From: Dipylidium caninum | Taxonomy: Eukaryota > Platyhelminthes > Cestoda > Cyclophyllidea > Dipylidiidae | Reading direction: 5' to 3' | Assembly: GCA_017562135.1 (NCBI GenBank) | Contig: QEYB01001528.1 | Span: 62,001-126,000, forward strand | Length of the DNA: 64,000 bases | Part shown: piece after piece, positions 49,108 to 59,098 of the stretch | How the letters are laid out: each line of letters opens with the position of its first letter | Numbering within the stretch: the stretch's first letter is position 1 | Program-made: the position numbers and the translations under genes | The notes under the pieces: generated by a model | What the model saw: the letters and a program-made list of their open reading frames with translations, nothing else | Database searches by the model: none | What the model was told of the DNA's origin: nothing

Positions 49108-49146
49108 TTCTGCAAAAAAATTCTCTCTTGGTGCGTTACCGTTTAG
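49012..49146 (+). CDS. Small open frame with signal-peptide-like start, dispersed repeat copy 2
   Basis: A 44-residue frame begins MWRGLLMLVLSLSGQQ, then CPSGSRC, and ends at TAG (49,144-49,146). It preserves the same ATG and reading frame as copy 1. The shared part stops at the repeat boundary, after NAS. It is unrecognised and possibly spurious. Confidence 0.25.
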   Translation: MWRGLLMLVLSLSGQQSCPSGSRCSAMLINASFCKKILSWCVTV

Positions 49147-50763
49147 CCCGCATTTCCATCTACATGAATTTCATGCTGCTCGTTCATCCCGCCGCCTCCT
49201 CCCCCTTCTCCTCCTCCTCCTCCGCCCACGTCGCATGTCTGTCCGAAAGACTTTCGTCAGTTACCCAATGCTCAAGTAACTGAAAACAGTTGAGTCATTT
49301 GCGTGACCTTGAAAGCCAGTGGAATGTCTTGGAGAATAAATTGCCGAGTCGTGGCTTGGGTTGACAGGAGACTTTTCCCTCAACAGACAGGTGTTGACGC
49401 ATCACGTCAACCCAACCTAACCGCGTTTTTAACGGTTGTCTTAGGTGAACCCTTATCAATCAGTTGCACGTATGCTGATTTAGTGTCACCTGAAGGAGGA
49501 GAGGCCAAATGGGAATCGGGGTGAGAAACAGCCACTTTTTGGAAGAGTTGTCTGCTTCAATTTCAAGTATTTTTGCCTTGTCCCCCAGCTATTTTCGCTC
49601 CCAACCATAATCTTCCGGCACTTTCGATTTGAAATCCTGTTTAACTCCGCCCATTGGCGACTTAAACAAATTTTACAACCGACTGAGGCCACTTCGGTGA
49701 AGATGACATGAACAAATTCGAAAACAACAATTTTCCCGTGCGATTATGCATTCTCGCATGCACAACCAAGTATTAAACTATCATAACTCCGTGCCGTAAC
49801 AACAGTTTCTTTCAGTGCTTTTTTCCTGCTGTCATAAATCCCTGTCTCGTGGGAAAATAACGCCAAAAAATACAACTGCGGTTAAATTAATTAGTAGCAC
49901 TTTTCAGAAGACCGCTCTGTTATCTCCTTGTTTGCGTGAAGTAAAACAAGTCATTTAGAAAGAGGTTAGAGTCCATTCCCCTTAGTCCATTTAATTCCAG
50001 ATTATGTCCACTTTTAACAACATTTTTGTTCCTTGTGAATTTCCATTATTTCCTAAATTGGGTCAGGATTTGTGGTGAACTTATTAATCCCCAAATTAAT
50101 GTAATACGAGGACGCCGTAAATCAGTCATGGGAAAAGGCGGCTGAATAAAACTTCACTTTTTATCCCTACTAAGAATAAGATCGCATTCTCGTGGTGGTG
50201 ACTCAGCAAATTGACGTGTGATCAAACATTTGACGAGAATTCTTCACACATTCAGGAAATCACAAGATTCTTAAGTAAACTACGGTTGCTCAGGCTGTTT
50301 GGCCCATTTCTCTGTTATGTCTAATGATTTCAAAGGCATAAAGTGACTTTCACTGGTTGCAGTCCGTCCTTTCGAGTAGTAGTTGCATTTGGGGGATGAA
50401 AATTGGGCACGAATTGCCTCCAACGAGGGTTCATTTGTGCTCACAAGTCTTCATGCTGGCGTACGTCTTTTCACCTAGTGCCGTTCACACGCAGACTCAG
50501 TTGACAGGCGATCTCCTGGTGATGAGTCCAATCAGGAACTCGGATCAAAATCACGTGGTGTTGATCTTCTTCCCGGTAATGCTACAGACTATTAGTTAAC
50601 ACGTGATTGAATCCAAGGCATCGCCTACCTTTTCAATGCATCAATTATGTCCGCTGTCTGTAAACCTCCCCATGGCTAGCAACAGATGAGGTCAGCACTG
50701 GCGACTAGAGCCGTCTCCCCCCAAAAGACATAATTTTTCACCGAATTATCTTGCATCCCGCAG

Positions 50764-50993
50764 TTGCGGGGGCAGATATGTTTCCTCTTGACCTTACCGG
50801 GATGGAAAGAGGTCTGAGTGCCATTAAAAGGCGCCTCCGTTTCTCCTCTTACCCTACCCGCGTGGCCAACGACATCGTGACCGCCGCCATCTTCCCTGAC
50901 TTTGAACAACACGAGAAGTTGGTGGCCGCCAAGGGACGTGGGAAGAGGACCCAGCCGCATGGGATTCCGAAAACATCTTTTCCCCGCCTTTAA
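50764..50993 (+). other. Exon-like open segment of unknown gene
   Basis: A pyrimidine-rich acceptor (TTGCATCCCGCAG) precedes about 75 open codons with a mixed, soluble-protein composition (ADMFPLDLTGMERGLS, then PDFEQHEKLVAAKGRGKR). No strong donor is seen before the stop. The opposite strand is also open here (50,676-51,032). The protein is not recognised. Confidence 0.2.
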
Positions 50994-52335
50994 TTGGTTC
51001 ACGCTACGATCTACCAGAGTTTCATGGCCCAATTAATTTCCAAATGTCCCTCATAAGAGAAGCAGAAGGAGCCGAGTCACTTTGTTGGACAAAATACATT
51101 GAGAGGAGAGTAGGATTTTTTGGCACTCTTATCATCGACCACCATGACTGTCTGTCGCCCCTCCCCCTCCTCTCCGCCCCCGTCCACGTCCCAGTGCCCG
51201 ATCTCCACCAACTTCTTTTCCAGTGTTCCCTACTGACAGCCTGAGAGTTAGTTTGGATTTAGTTGAAGGTTAACTTCAGAAAATATAGATGAAATCACTG
51301 TATGTTGTTGTTCTGCTGTTTTACGCGGGAATCTGCATGGCAATTAGGAGGCGATTTAATCTGATCGAGTCGCCCCGGCCTCGCCGCCCTCCTCCGTCCT
51401 ACTGAATTTACTCGCAGGCCATCGCAGAGGCATCACTCCTTGAATTATAGCTTAAAAAACTTCATTCATCTAATTTTTTTAACTACAGTCATGTTAATTA
51501 TCATGTGGGGTAATTTAAGCGCGACAATGCGGGTGAAAGAGGCTATTTGGAAAGTCATTAATAATATCGTCAATGGGGTGTCTTTTTTTACTTTTGTGCG
51601 TCCAAAACCGTCATGATTGAATTCCCAATTTGTCTTGGGCGGCAGGAAGAAGAGGAAAAATCGTGGCTCATAGCCAAGGGGGCGAGGAATTTCCGCTTCA
51701 TCAAATCATTCTTTTTGTTAAATATTTTCCTAACCAACTCCCTTTAGGGCGAAACAGTAGAGAATGGCAAGGACAATCGCTGACATCCCCGAGACTGTAT
51801 GCACTTTAATTAGCATTGTTTCGTTTTCTTGGCGAAAAAAATTCCAAATTTATTGGACAAATTAAACGAAATTTATGTTTTCATGTCTGGGGAGAGAAAA
51901 GTGTTTGGGAAACTCCTCCACCTGCCCCCCCCCCCCCCGAAGCTTATTATGCGCCCAAGTGGCAAACACCTCAGACTGGAAGGAGGACCAAATTTCACCG
52001 GGGTATTTCGTCTACTCCTGCCTGTAAAATGTTCATTCACCATTGCTCCTGCGCAACAGTTCAGAATTGGAGGAAAAACTAAGGTGTTTGAGGTTTTAAT
52101 TGGGAGTCCACCTCAATTAGCTGGCGATTATTTCAAGAGAGACGAGGAGAGGCGGGGGGCGGATCACCCTTCTGTCATTTGCTCGCCTTACGAAAGTAAA
52201 AGTCGCTTTCGAGATCGGAGGAGGGAAAGAAATTTCCCCAAAAAAGTGGGGAGATGATGCAGAAAAATATTCCGAGGGAATGAAGGTGTTGTTCAAAGAC
52301 TTTCGAGTGGACAGAGGTTTCCCTAAGTCTGTCAG

Positions 52336-52560
52336 ACAGACTCGTTAGTTGTCTGTGGACCCGAGCGCCTCCTCGTGGTGCCCGCCAGGGGCGGTTGGCT
52401 CGGCCTTGAGGCTCAGTTGCCCCCGGTCACCTCTCCACAGATTACGGGCGGATCTTCCACTCCACAGTTGAAATTCAATTACGACAAAAGGGAGCAGACA
52501 ATACTCAAAGTATTCGGTAGAATTGTCAAAATACTTTTGGTGTTACCAAAGTGTAGATGA
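52336..52560 (+). other. Exon-like open segment of unknown gene
   Basis: After AAGTCTGTCAG the frame reads SLVVCGPERLLVVPARGGW, then LEAQLPPVTSPQITGG and on to KFNYDKREQTILKVF before TGA. The first half is GC-rich and stands out from the AT-rich flank. An internal strong acceptor (CACCTCTCCACAG) is also present. No homolog is recognised. Confidence 0.2.
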
Positions 52561-52878
52561 CAAACATTGTTATCAATTAGAATTTTTTAAATTAACCTCA
52601 TAAGTCATTCGAGTGAAATTAAATCCCTCTGCGTCAAGTCATCAAGTCATCCGACAGCAATGCACACTGAGCAGAGAATTTCACAATTGTCAACCTCCTC
52701 ACTACCTTTTCACAAAGACGATGTGTGTTTCGCAGTTGGGCGCGAGGGGGGAGGAGGGGAGGGGGGGGGGTAGGTGGGAAACTTTACACCAATTTCCATG
52801 GGGTTCATTTTAACCAGAACCACTTCAACACTCCGAGTCAGGCGCTGTCACAAACACGCCGAGAGGAGGAATGGGTGA

Positions 52879-52900
52879 AAATAATAATAATAATAATAAA
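52879..52900. repeat. ATA/TAA trinucleotide microsatellite
   Basis: About seven tandem units of AAT lie in a non-coding stretch. Confidence 0.9.
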
Positions 52901-53716
52901 CTCAGAATATCTTAATTTCTGGCGGTGAAAAAGTTGTCCAGCCTTTAGGCGGATTTGGCCAACAGAAGCAAATGGCACATGAAAGGGGGAATTGCCCGAT
53001 CGTGGGCAGCACGGTTTCTTTAAATGTCCCGACTCACAGAGGCCGGGACAAGTGCAGGCACCTCGTAAGAGGCGAAATGCGTCGGTGAAGTTGGAAACAA
53101 AAACATTACTGCAAACGAAATGACTGAGTGGCGAGTGGTTTCTGAAGCAGAAGAGACGGCGAGAACCGAGGGCGCTTCGAGTGGCAGAGCTTGAATGAGG
53201 TTGGGCTTATCCACTGACTCCGCTCACTTGCATTTTTACACCGTCACTGAGTTCCAATGAACACCAAAAAATAGGAAAAACCAGTCGAAATTTGATGGGA
53301 GGGAAATCACTTGAATCGGTAACAGTCAAACTCCTTATCGTCGTCTGGTAAGTTGGTTGGACTTTGTACACATTCCAATGGATTTTTACTGGCTTTTGTT
53401 TTTCAAAAATCAAATTTAATTTTGTTTTCTTTTCCTCTAAGTCCATCTCTTACATATATTCTCCAAGTCAGTTCATACGGAGCTGCTGGTGAGCATATTC
53501 GCGGAGGGAGAAAGAGAAGTAGAGGAAGAAACGACTGGGGAATAATTTGCAACTCTGTTGAAATGCATACACACTGGATGGTCGCATATTGTCGCCCCAC
53601 CTGTCTACAATCTCCATTCAATTTGGGTTAAAAATGGGAAAAGTGGCAAATTTACGACTTTAAATAACAGCGGGCGGATTGAAAAGCTCCATCTAGGAAC
53701 GCCTTCCCCCCTTCAG

Positions 53717-53985
53717 ACGTGCAAATTCGGCCCGTAGCTCGGTACAACACGGTGGACCGCTTCCGACTCGTGCCTCAGACTCTCGCAAGAGCTTCAACGG
53801 ACGAGACAATTAACTTTGGCAACTTTAGAGGTCGGCCGAATGGTACAGAAGCCAGAAGTTTCAACTTTTCGCATAAACTTCCCTTCCGCCTCCAACATTG
53901 TCGACTCCAGGGACGAGTTTCAGACATGTTCGAAACGGTCCACGTCAGTGTTAGAAGAATTATTATCGAGGAAGAAAAGAACTAG
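53717..53985 (+). other. Exon-like segment followed by AATAAA
   Basis: A strong acceptor (CCTTCCCCCCTTCAG) precedes an open frame that reads VQIRPVARYNTVDRFRLVP and ends at TAG (53,983-53,985). An AATAAA lies at 54,043-54,048. A second frame remains open to 54,040. Entry phase 1 matches the internal donor in receptor exon 12 (about 41,729), so it could be a distal alternative 3' exon. The residues do not resemble a kinase. This is speculative. Confidence 0.2.
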
Positions 53986-54709
53986 TGTCAAAAGGAGTTC
54001 CACTTCTTGTTGCAGTGTAAATATTAAGTTGTTCCGGTAGTTAATAAACCCGCCAACCAGCAGTCCCCGTTGATGTCTTCGGTCGGGCGTATGAGAAGGC
54101 TCGTGGACAGATGTCGGCCACCAGTTCACAGACATCAGTCACCGATCGTCACAGCTCCTTTGACTAAAGCCGTCTTGACTTGAACCTACTAAATAATTTT
54201 CTACTTAATACACTCAAACTTAACCTGAAAGGAAAAATATTTAATCGTTGATAAACTATCTGAAGGATGTACGCAGGTATGTTCTGATTTTTGGATCCAT
54301 CCAAATTCAGAGAAGGTCGAAATTGTGGAATAATGCCTCGCGTAAAATTAAACAACCCGAGTACGTGTCTGTCAGACGCAACCTGCCACCAAAATGATTG
54401 ACCGTTTGTAGAATAAAGGAAAAATAGCGGTGTATTTCACATCCACGACAGTAAATGGAGGACGGAAAGGTCAAAACTGCGTCGGGTGATTTATAAGAAG
54501 AGCTGCCCCACATGCATAACTTCGATCTTCCTCCATGGTTAAAATAAAAAAAGACCTGACTTAGGCTTTAGATAAACTCAGCATTTGAAAAAATAGGTGG
54601 TCGAAACCACACACTCTTCTGAGAGAATAAACAAGACTAAGTTTTGTGTTGAAAACGTGTTTTTGTACAAGGCAGTGGGTTGGAAGTCCGCAATCACAAA
54701 TCGCACAAC

Positions 54710-54787
54710 TCAACCCAACTTGGCGTATTCAATGTTTAGTCTTCGTCCCATGAAATGCGTATCCACACCGAAGGTCTCCAGGGCAGT
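54710..54787 (-). CDS. RBM19: RBM19 exon 13: RRM6 end and stop
   Basis: After CTTTAG it reads TALETFGVDTHFMGRRLNIE and YAKLG, then TGA. GRRLNIEYA matches GRRLVLEWA of human RBM19. The human acidic C-terminal extension is absent. This exon was found by phase and homology beyond the open frame of exon 12. Confidence 0.9.
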   Translation of the reverse strand, partial: TALETFGVDTHFMGRRLNIEYAKLG

Positions 54788-57700
54788 CTAAAGACAGGAG
54801 AAAAAGATGCCATCTACTCATAACACCATAAGTAGACTCAGGTTTTACAATCATCCAAACAAACCTTTGCGTGATCTTCAGTCGCAAATTCAACAAAAGC
54901 AAAACCTCGATGCCCTCCAGATGGTTTCTGGGGCATCCGAACTTTGATTAGGCCCCCGATGGGCTTGAAGAGGGAAGTCATTTCACTCTGGCTGGCCTGG
55001 AAGGCCACATTTCGCACCAAAATGACGCGGCTGCGTTCTTCCTTTTTCACTGGGTCGCCACTCCTTTCCACTTGGACGGTCTCGGTGCCCTCGACGATCG
55101 GCTTTCGAACGATGGCAAACTCGCTGTCTTGTATTTCATCCTCCTTTTCACCAGATCTACAAGCAAACAAAAGACAGAGACACATTTACCTTTCAATGAA
55201 GTGAGCATGTTTTGTGGCAGGATTTTGGTTTGTTAATTTTTAAATACACGAAGAGTGTTGCAAGTCAATTCATATTTCCGCTTCTGACGAAAGATAGTTG
55301 AGGTCTAATGTCACCCTCCTAGTCAGTCTTCCAAGTCGAAAACTCCCCCTCCATGGCTACGCTCTTAAACGTGTGGAAAAGCCTCAAGAACCTCCCAACA
55401 AGTGAGAAAAAGAAGTGGGAAACAGAGTTGAAAGATATCTCACCGCCTCACGGTATTTTAAAAGCCTTCTTAAGCACTCACTTTTGATTGTGAATATCCA
55501 TAGGTTCCGCGAGCTTTGTCGAGTCTTTGCGCATTCTTTTAGATTTTCTGGATAATCTAAAATCAGGGAAAAGGCCACAGAAATACTCTTTAAGAAAGTG
55601 ATAAAATTCCCCGAGATTAATGTATATAAAATCATGGAAATTTATTAACAATGCAATAAATGGTAATGCATACTTAATATCATTCTCCACAATTTTCGTG
55701 TCATCCGTAGCCTCTTTTGGTTCGACTTTGCGTTTCTTAGCGGCTCTAAAGGGGTAAAAATGGGAGAAATTTAAATACGTTGTTGGGAAATTCTCTCCCC
55801 GCTTTCCCCAAGGGGATATGCATGGAATTTGTGATCTGTCCATGCTGCCAATTAGTTTATTTCTCTAGTCATCAAACATATACTTTTATTTAAGGACATC
55901 TCTTAAGATAAGAACCGGATGAAAGAAGCAATATTACCGTGAATTATCCGCTTCCCCAGGTTCTTCACTGATGAAGTCGGGTTGGATGACAGATTCTGCA
56001 TCGAGGAGTTCCATAAATTCGGTATTTGCTTCTTCACGAGTTTGTCTAAAACGAGGAAGTCGGTACCAAAAGAAAATGAGCATCATCATAGTTGTGGGGT
56101 ATAAATAATTGTCTTTAGTCAGAAGTAAAAACGGACCACCTTAATCTTGAGTTGATAAAATGAAAAAAAAAACAGTACAGGAATTGTACAACCAATCTTC
56201 ATGAAAATAACAGTAGAATAGAAGGCAACTGAACCTTTTAACTCTCTGTCCTTTTCCATGTTTATTGTCACCTTCTGCCTCTTCGTGTTCGCCAGAATCC
56301 TCTTTTTTCGGTGAAAGAATGCCCTCTGGAGCCCATTGTACGTACAGAACGTTGTCCTTGTACTATCACGTAAAAAGAAAAAGTAAATCGGCTGAATGAA
56401 CCCTACAGACAATAATTTGGCTGAGTGACATGGAGCTAAGTAAGTGAATGAAAGACAAGGCTTGCGATATGGTAACAACTGGAACAGGTGACCTTGATTG
56501 AAATAAACTTAGTTAAAGGGTGACAACAATTTCAATTCCGCAGTTCCAAACCGAATGTAACTAAAAAAACACAAATAACTGCTGTTGTAAGAATAAATGT
56601 ATTTGTTTCAAGTATTTAAACAAACCACAGTGACTTTAGAATCCAAAGGCAGATATTGTGGGACTATTCACCAAAATAGTGTGTTTGAAAATATGTTGAC
56701 TAAACAAACCAAATGATTTACTTTTGTTATATCGGTAAATAAAACATAAAATGAATTCATAATTTGAAAAGACATATTCTCGAATAGTGAGTGTTAAGAA
56801 AGTGATCGAAGCGAAAAAACGCCAAAAAAAGGGAAAAATGATGTACCGCAAATTGACAAATTCAAAAATTACCCCACTTTTCTTATTTCTTTGGCAATCG
56901 AGGGTTTATCAATCACTCGAAAGGCATAAATTGAACAGGCTACTCACTGGTTCGTAAGCGAGTGCTTTATACGCCATTCGGGCAATCTGAGGCATCGTGT
57001 ACTCCACAATTGCAGTTATCCCCAGAGGCGGTACCAAGATTCGTCGAGGTGGATCCAAAGAATGGGCTCCTTTCCGCGTTAACCGGCGCAGAAGGCAAGC
57101 TACATCGTCATCCGTTGTGCCAACGGGTAGATTCTTTATCAGAAAGACTTGACCTGAGACTAGACGGTGCGTGGACGCTGATTGCGATTCCGCCTTGTCC
57201 CTACGACCTTGTAATCCTGATTCAGGAGTTAAAAGATCAAGACGAACGCCATTACGCTGCAGAAAGTCGCGGATTTCGTGAACTAACTGAGCTTCGCCAT
57301 GGGCCAACCTAACGGCTGCAGATTCCTTGCCAGTGGCGTCGTGAAGTTGTTCCTGAAATTATGTGCGCTCTTATGATAAAGCATCCTTTAGGGGCGGGAA
57401 GAGATTTTGACAATATTCGAGAACACCACTGAATTACATAAAATGGGGTTTCATAAATCAACCAGTGATGCAACTTGTGCGAAACACCCATGTTATCTAT
57501 TTCTGCTTACTGGTAAATATTCATTTCTTACGAAATCTACACAAAGTACACTGCTGACAAAGACAATTACCACAATAAAGGGTTAAAAAATATATATCAT
57601 TAGCAACTGTCTTCATTTCAAAAGTATGTTTAAATAAATAGCATAAAGGCAACCTTAACGTTTGATGAAGGATTAACAATTTATAAGTTCAATAAGCTAA

Positions 57701-59098
57701 AAAAACTTAACATGTATTCAAAGGTGCTAGAACCGTGCTAAAGGGAAAGCTTTTGATTTTATTTAAAACGAGGTAAAAATTTGGAAATTCACCAAGCGGA
57801 CATGAAAAAAATCACTTCCACAAGTAATACTAACAGTAATGGCGATTTTACAACAAAAAAAGAAATAAGCCACTGTTATTTCGATAACAAAAAGTGGATA
57901 TTCTATGCGATAGCAAAAATACCCACTTCAAAAATTAACCCAAATAGTAGCTGTAATTAACAAAGAGAGTAAGAAAATCGTGAAAGCCAAACTAAACCTA
58001 AGCTTACACAAAAAATAAACGTACATGAAAACCTACTCAATCCTACCAAGAATAAGACGTTTCCAAAATTTAAAAGTAAAAAAATCCTATTTAAGCATGT
58101 TGCAAAGCTAAAAGAGACGCTTTGGCCACTCACTTTTGAAACACCAAATTTGGCCGAGAGGTAGGTTGCCACCGCATCCGGACTGACGAAGAGCGTATTC
58201 CAATTGTGACTGACAGAGGCCATGGATTTCAACTCGGAATGACGCTTTCTCTGAAACTCAGACATTACCACTCCGTCAATTTCACCTTGATCCTCGGGCT
58301 CACTGACCATGCTCTTATCTCTGTTTCCTGCTGGTTCGTCCTCCCTCTCTACGCCTGGAAGAATGTGAAGTAAACGGTCCTATAAAAAAACGAAAAGTTA
58401 GAATTCGGTTATTGGAGTTGATGGCAAATAACCTTGAATTTTTGCTTGTCGAGCTTATTGAAAGCGGCAACAGCGTCATTGGGGAAAAGGTAGGAAATAA
58501 AGGCAAATCCCCTGCTGCGCTGCAATTTTCTGTCAAAGCTAAGGTGTATTTCACTCACGGTACCTAAAACAGATTCGGTAATGCTACGTGTCTTACCAAA
58601 TTGCGAAAAAAGCTCGAGAAGCTCAGCCTCCGTACAATCGTAACTCAGATTACGGATAAAAAGTCGACCTGACTAAAAACGGATTATAAAAATAAAAAAA
58701 ATACCTCCAGTATTTCAGCACGAAGTTTATGAGCTGGCACTTTCTCCCAAGTTGGTTTAGAATTATCAGTTTTAGAAATGTCGTCAAACAAGTCGTTTTC
58801 ATATGGGTAATACTGACCGGAACACCGTGAATCGTGCCTTGTTTTTGTAATGCAATATTCAGATCTTTTTCCGATTTAAAGTAAGCTACAGCGATGCCTG
58901 AATTTCATTATGAGAAGCCGAGTAATTAGGTATTAACCTCTTTTAAGTATCTTGGCGTCCTTGATACGCACCGGTCTGAAAAACGTTTTTATCTCACTCT
59001 AAGACATTTCAACGCTGATAAGAACGGATTAGACTTACAACTTTGGCGTTTACACTGACATTCTTTAAAAGAAGGCGGAATTTCGATGCAACAACCAT
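54710..59098 (-). CDS. RBM19: RBM19/Mrd1-like ribosome biogenesis RNA-binding protein, 13 exons
   Basis: Whole-gene entry. Exons, 5' to 3' on the minus strand: 59098-59039, 58998-58938, 58897-58705, 58672-58597, 58563-58433, 58379-58134, 57352-56948, 56362-56235, 56045-55938, 55745-55674, 55556-55482, 55156-54865 and 54787-54710. RBM19/Mrd1 is a nucleolar protein that binds pre-rRNA and is needed for 18S processing in the small-subunit processome. The product is about 641 residues against about 960 in human. RRM equivalents of human RRM2, 3, 4 and 6 are clear, and the NWNTLF segment between RRM3 and RRM4 is diagnostic. RRM1 and RRM5 are not found. Exon 3 lacks one base needed to hold its frame. 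Introns are mostly 32-200 bases. Likely housekeeping, sharing a promoter region with KPTN. Confidence 0.88.
54865..55156 (-). CDS. RBM19: RBM19 exon 12: final RRM (human RRM6 equivalent)
   Basis: Charged residues lead into RSRVILVRNVAFQASQSEMT and then IKVRMPQK and HRGFAFVEFATEDHAK. RNP2 (ILVRNV) and RNP1 (RGFAFVEF) match the last RRM of RBM19/Mrd1 best. Confidence 0.94.
55482..56045 (-). CDS. RBM19: RBM19 exons 9-11: charged linker in place of RRM5
   Basis: Exons 56,045-55,938, 55,745-55,674 and 55,556-55,482 all enter and leave in phase 2. They encode acidic then basic sequence (QTREEANTEFMELLDAESVI, AAKKRKVEPKEATDD, LSRKSKRMRKDS). AAKKRKVE resembles a nuclear localisation signal. No RRM is present where human RRM5 would sit. 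Confidence 0.78.
56235..56362 (-). CDS. RBM19: RBM19 exon 8: end of RRM4
   Basis: It encodes YKDNVLYVQWAPEGIL, equal to the human LYLEWAPVGVF strand, then a Glu/Lys-rich linker ending VKR at AAAAG|GTTCAG. The next exon needs phase 2, which selects this donor over the earlier GAAG|GTGACA. Confidence 0.82.
56948..57352 (-). CDS. RBM19: RBM19 exon 7: AVR-GE-QLV segment and RRM4
   Basis: It begins after ATTTCAG with EQLHDATGKESAAVRLAHGE and AQLVHEIRDFLQRNGV, which closely follows the human QTKGSVAVR...GETQLVQEVRRFL region. RRM4 then appears with FLIKNLPVGTTDDDV and GITAIVEYTMPQIA. It ends EP|GTGAGT in phase 0. Confidence 0.92.
57353..58133 (-). other. RBM19 intron 6, the only large intron of the gene
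   Basis: This is 781 AT-rich bases with A-runs and no exon. The flanking exons join directly across a conserved alignment (VSK then EQLHD). Confidence 0.8.
58134..58379 (-). CDS. RBM19: RBM19 exon 6: RRM3 end and conserved NWNTLF linker
   Basis: It encodes DRLLHILPG, an acidic and basic linker, then SHNWNTLFVSPDAVATYLSA and KFGVSK. The NWNTLF-x3-DAVA motif is specific to RBM19/Mrd1 and identifies the gene. Confidence 0.93.
58433..58672 (-). CDS. RBM19: RBM19 exons 4 and 5: RRM3
   Basis: Exon 4 (58,672-58,597) reads SGRLFIRNLSYDCTEAELLE and LFSQFG. A 33-base intron follows, then exon 5 (58,563-58,433) reads TVSEIHLSFDRKL and SRGFAFISYLFPNDAVAAF. RNP2 (LFIRNL) and RNP1 (RGFAFISY) are intact. 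This is a near-complete match to human RRM3. Confidence 0.92.
58705..58897 (-). CDS. RBM19: RBM19 exon 3: end of RRM2 and linker, apparent one-base deletion
   Basis: The entering frame reads GIAVAYFKSEKDLNIALQKQ, with RNP1-like VAYF, to IHGVP. The linker that joins exon 4 (YENDLFDDISKTDNSKPTWE, then KVPAHKLRAEILE) is in another frame. The exon is 193 bases where 194 would fit. The alternative of a 74-base intron (GTCAGT...GGGAG) has a poor acceptor and would delete gene-like acidic sequence, so I prefer a missing base at about 58,815-58,835. Confidence 0.7.
58938..58998 (-). CDS. RBM19: RBM19 exon 2: RRM2 helix and strand
   Basis: It encodes SEIKTFFRPVRIKDAKILKR, aligning with the FLAPL-type segment of human RRM2. 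It lies between a 40-base intron and another of 40 bases, and leaves in phase 1. Confidence 0.8.
59039..59098 (-). CDS. RBM19: RBM19 exon 1: start and first strand of RRM2 equivalent
   Basis: The ATG at 59,098 gives MVVASKFRLLLKNVSVNAKV, which is already the first beta strand (LLLKNVSV, RNP2 position) of an RRM, so no room remains for human RRM1. The donor is GTT|GTAAGT. A TTTTAG acceptor about 46 bases upstream could mark a 5' untranslated exon or a trans-splice site. Confidence 0.75.

Larger units (their letters stand above)
41851..54709. other. Region between receptor and RBM19 without a recognised gene
   Basis: It holds a long minus-strand open frame (44,748-45,668), a tandem duplication (47.08-47.91 kb), a dispersed repeat copy (48.84-49.11 kb), simple repeats and three exon-like segments on the plus strand (50.76, 52.34 and 53.72 kb). 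No kinase motifs (VAVK, HRDL, DFG) were found on the plus strand, which matters for the receptor model. Confidence 0.5.

Noticed and set aside
58744..58817. 74-base intron inside RBM19 exon 3
   Set aside because: The acceptor GGGAG lacks a pyrimidine tract, and the excised bases encode linker sequence that fits between RRM2 and RRM3; kept only as an alternative to a missing base.
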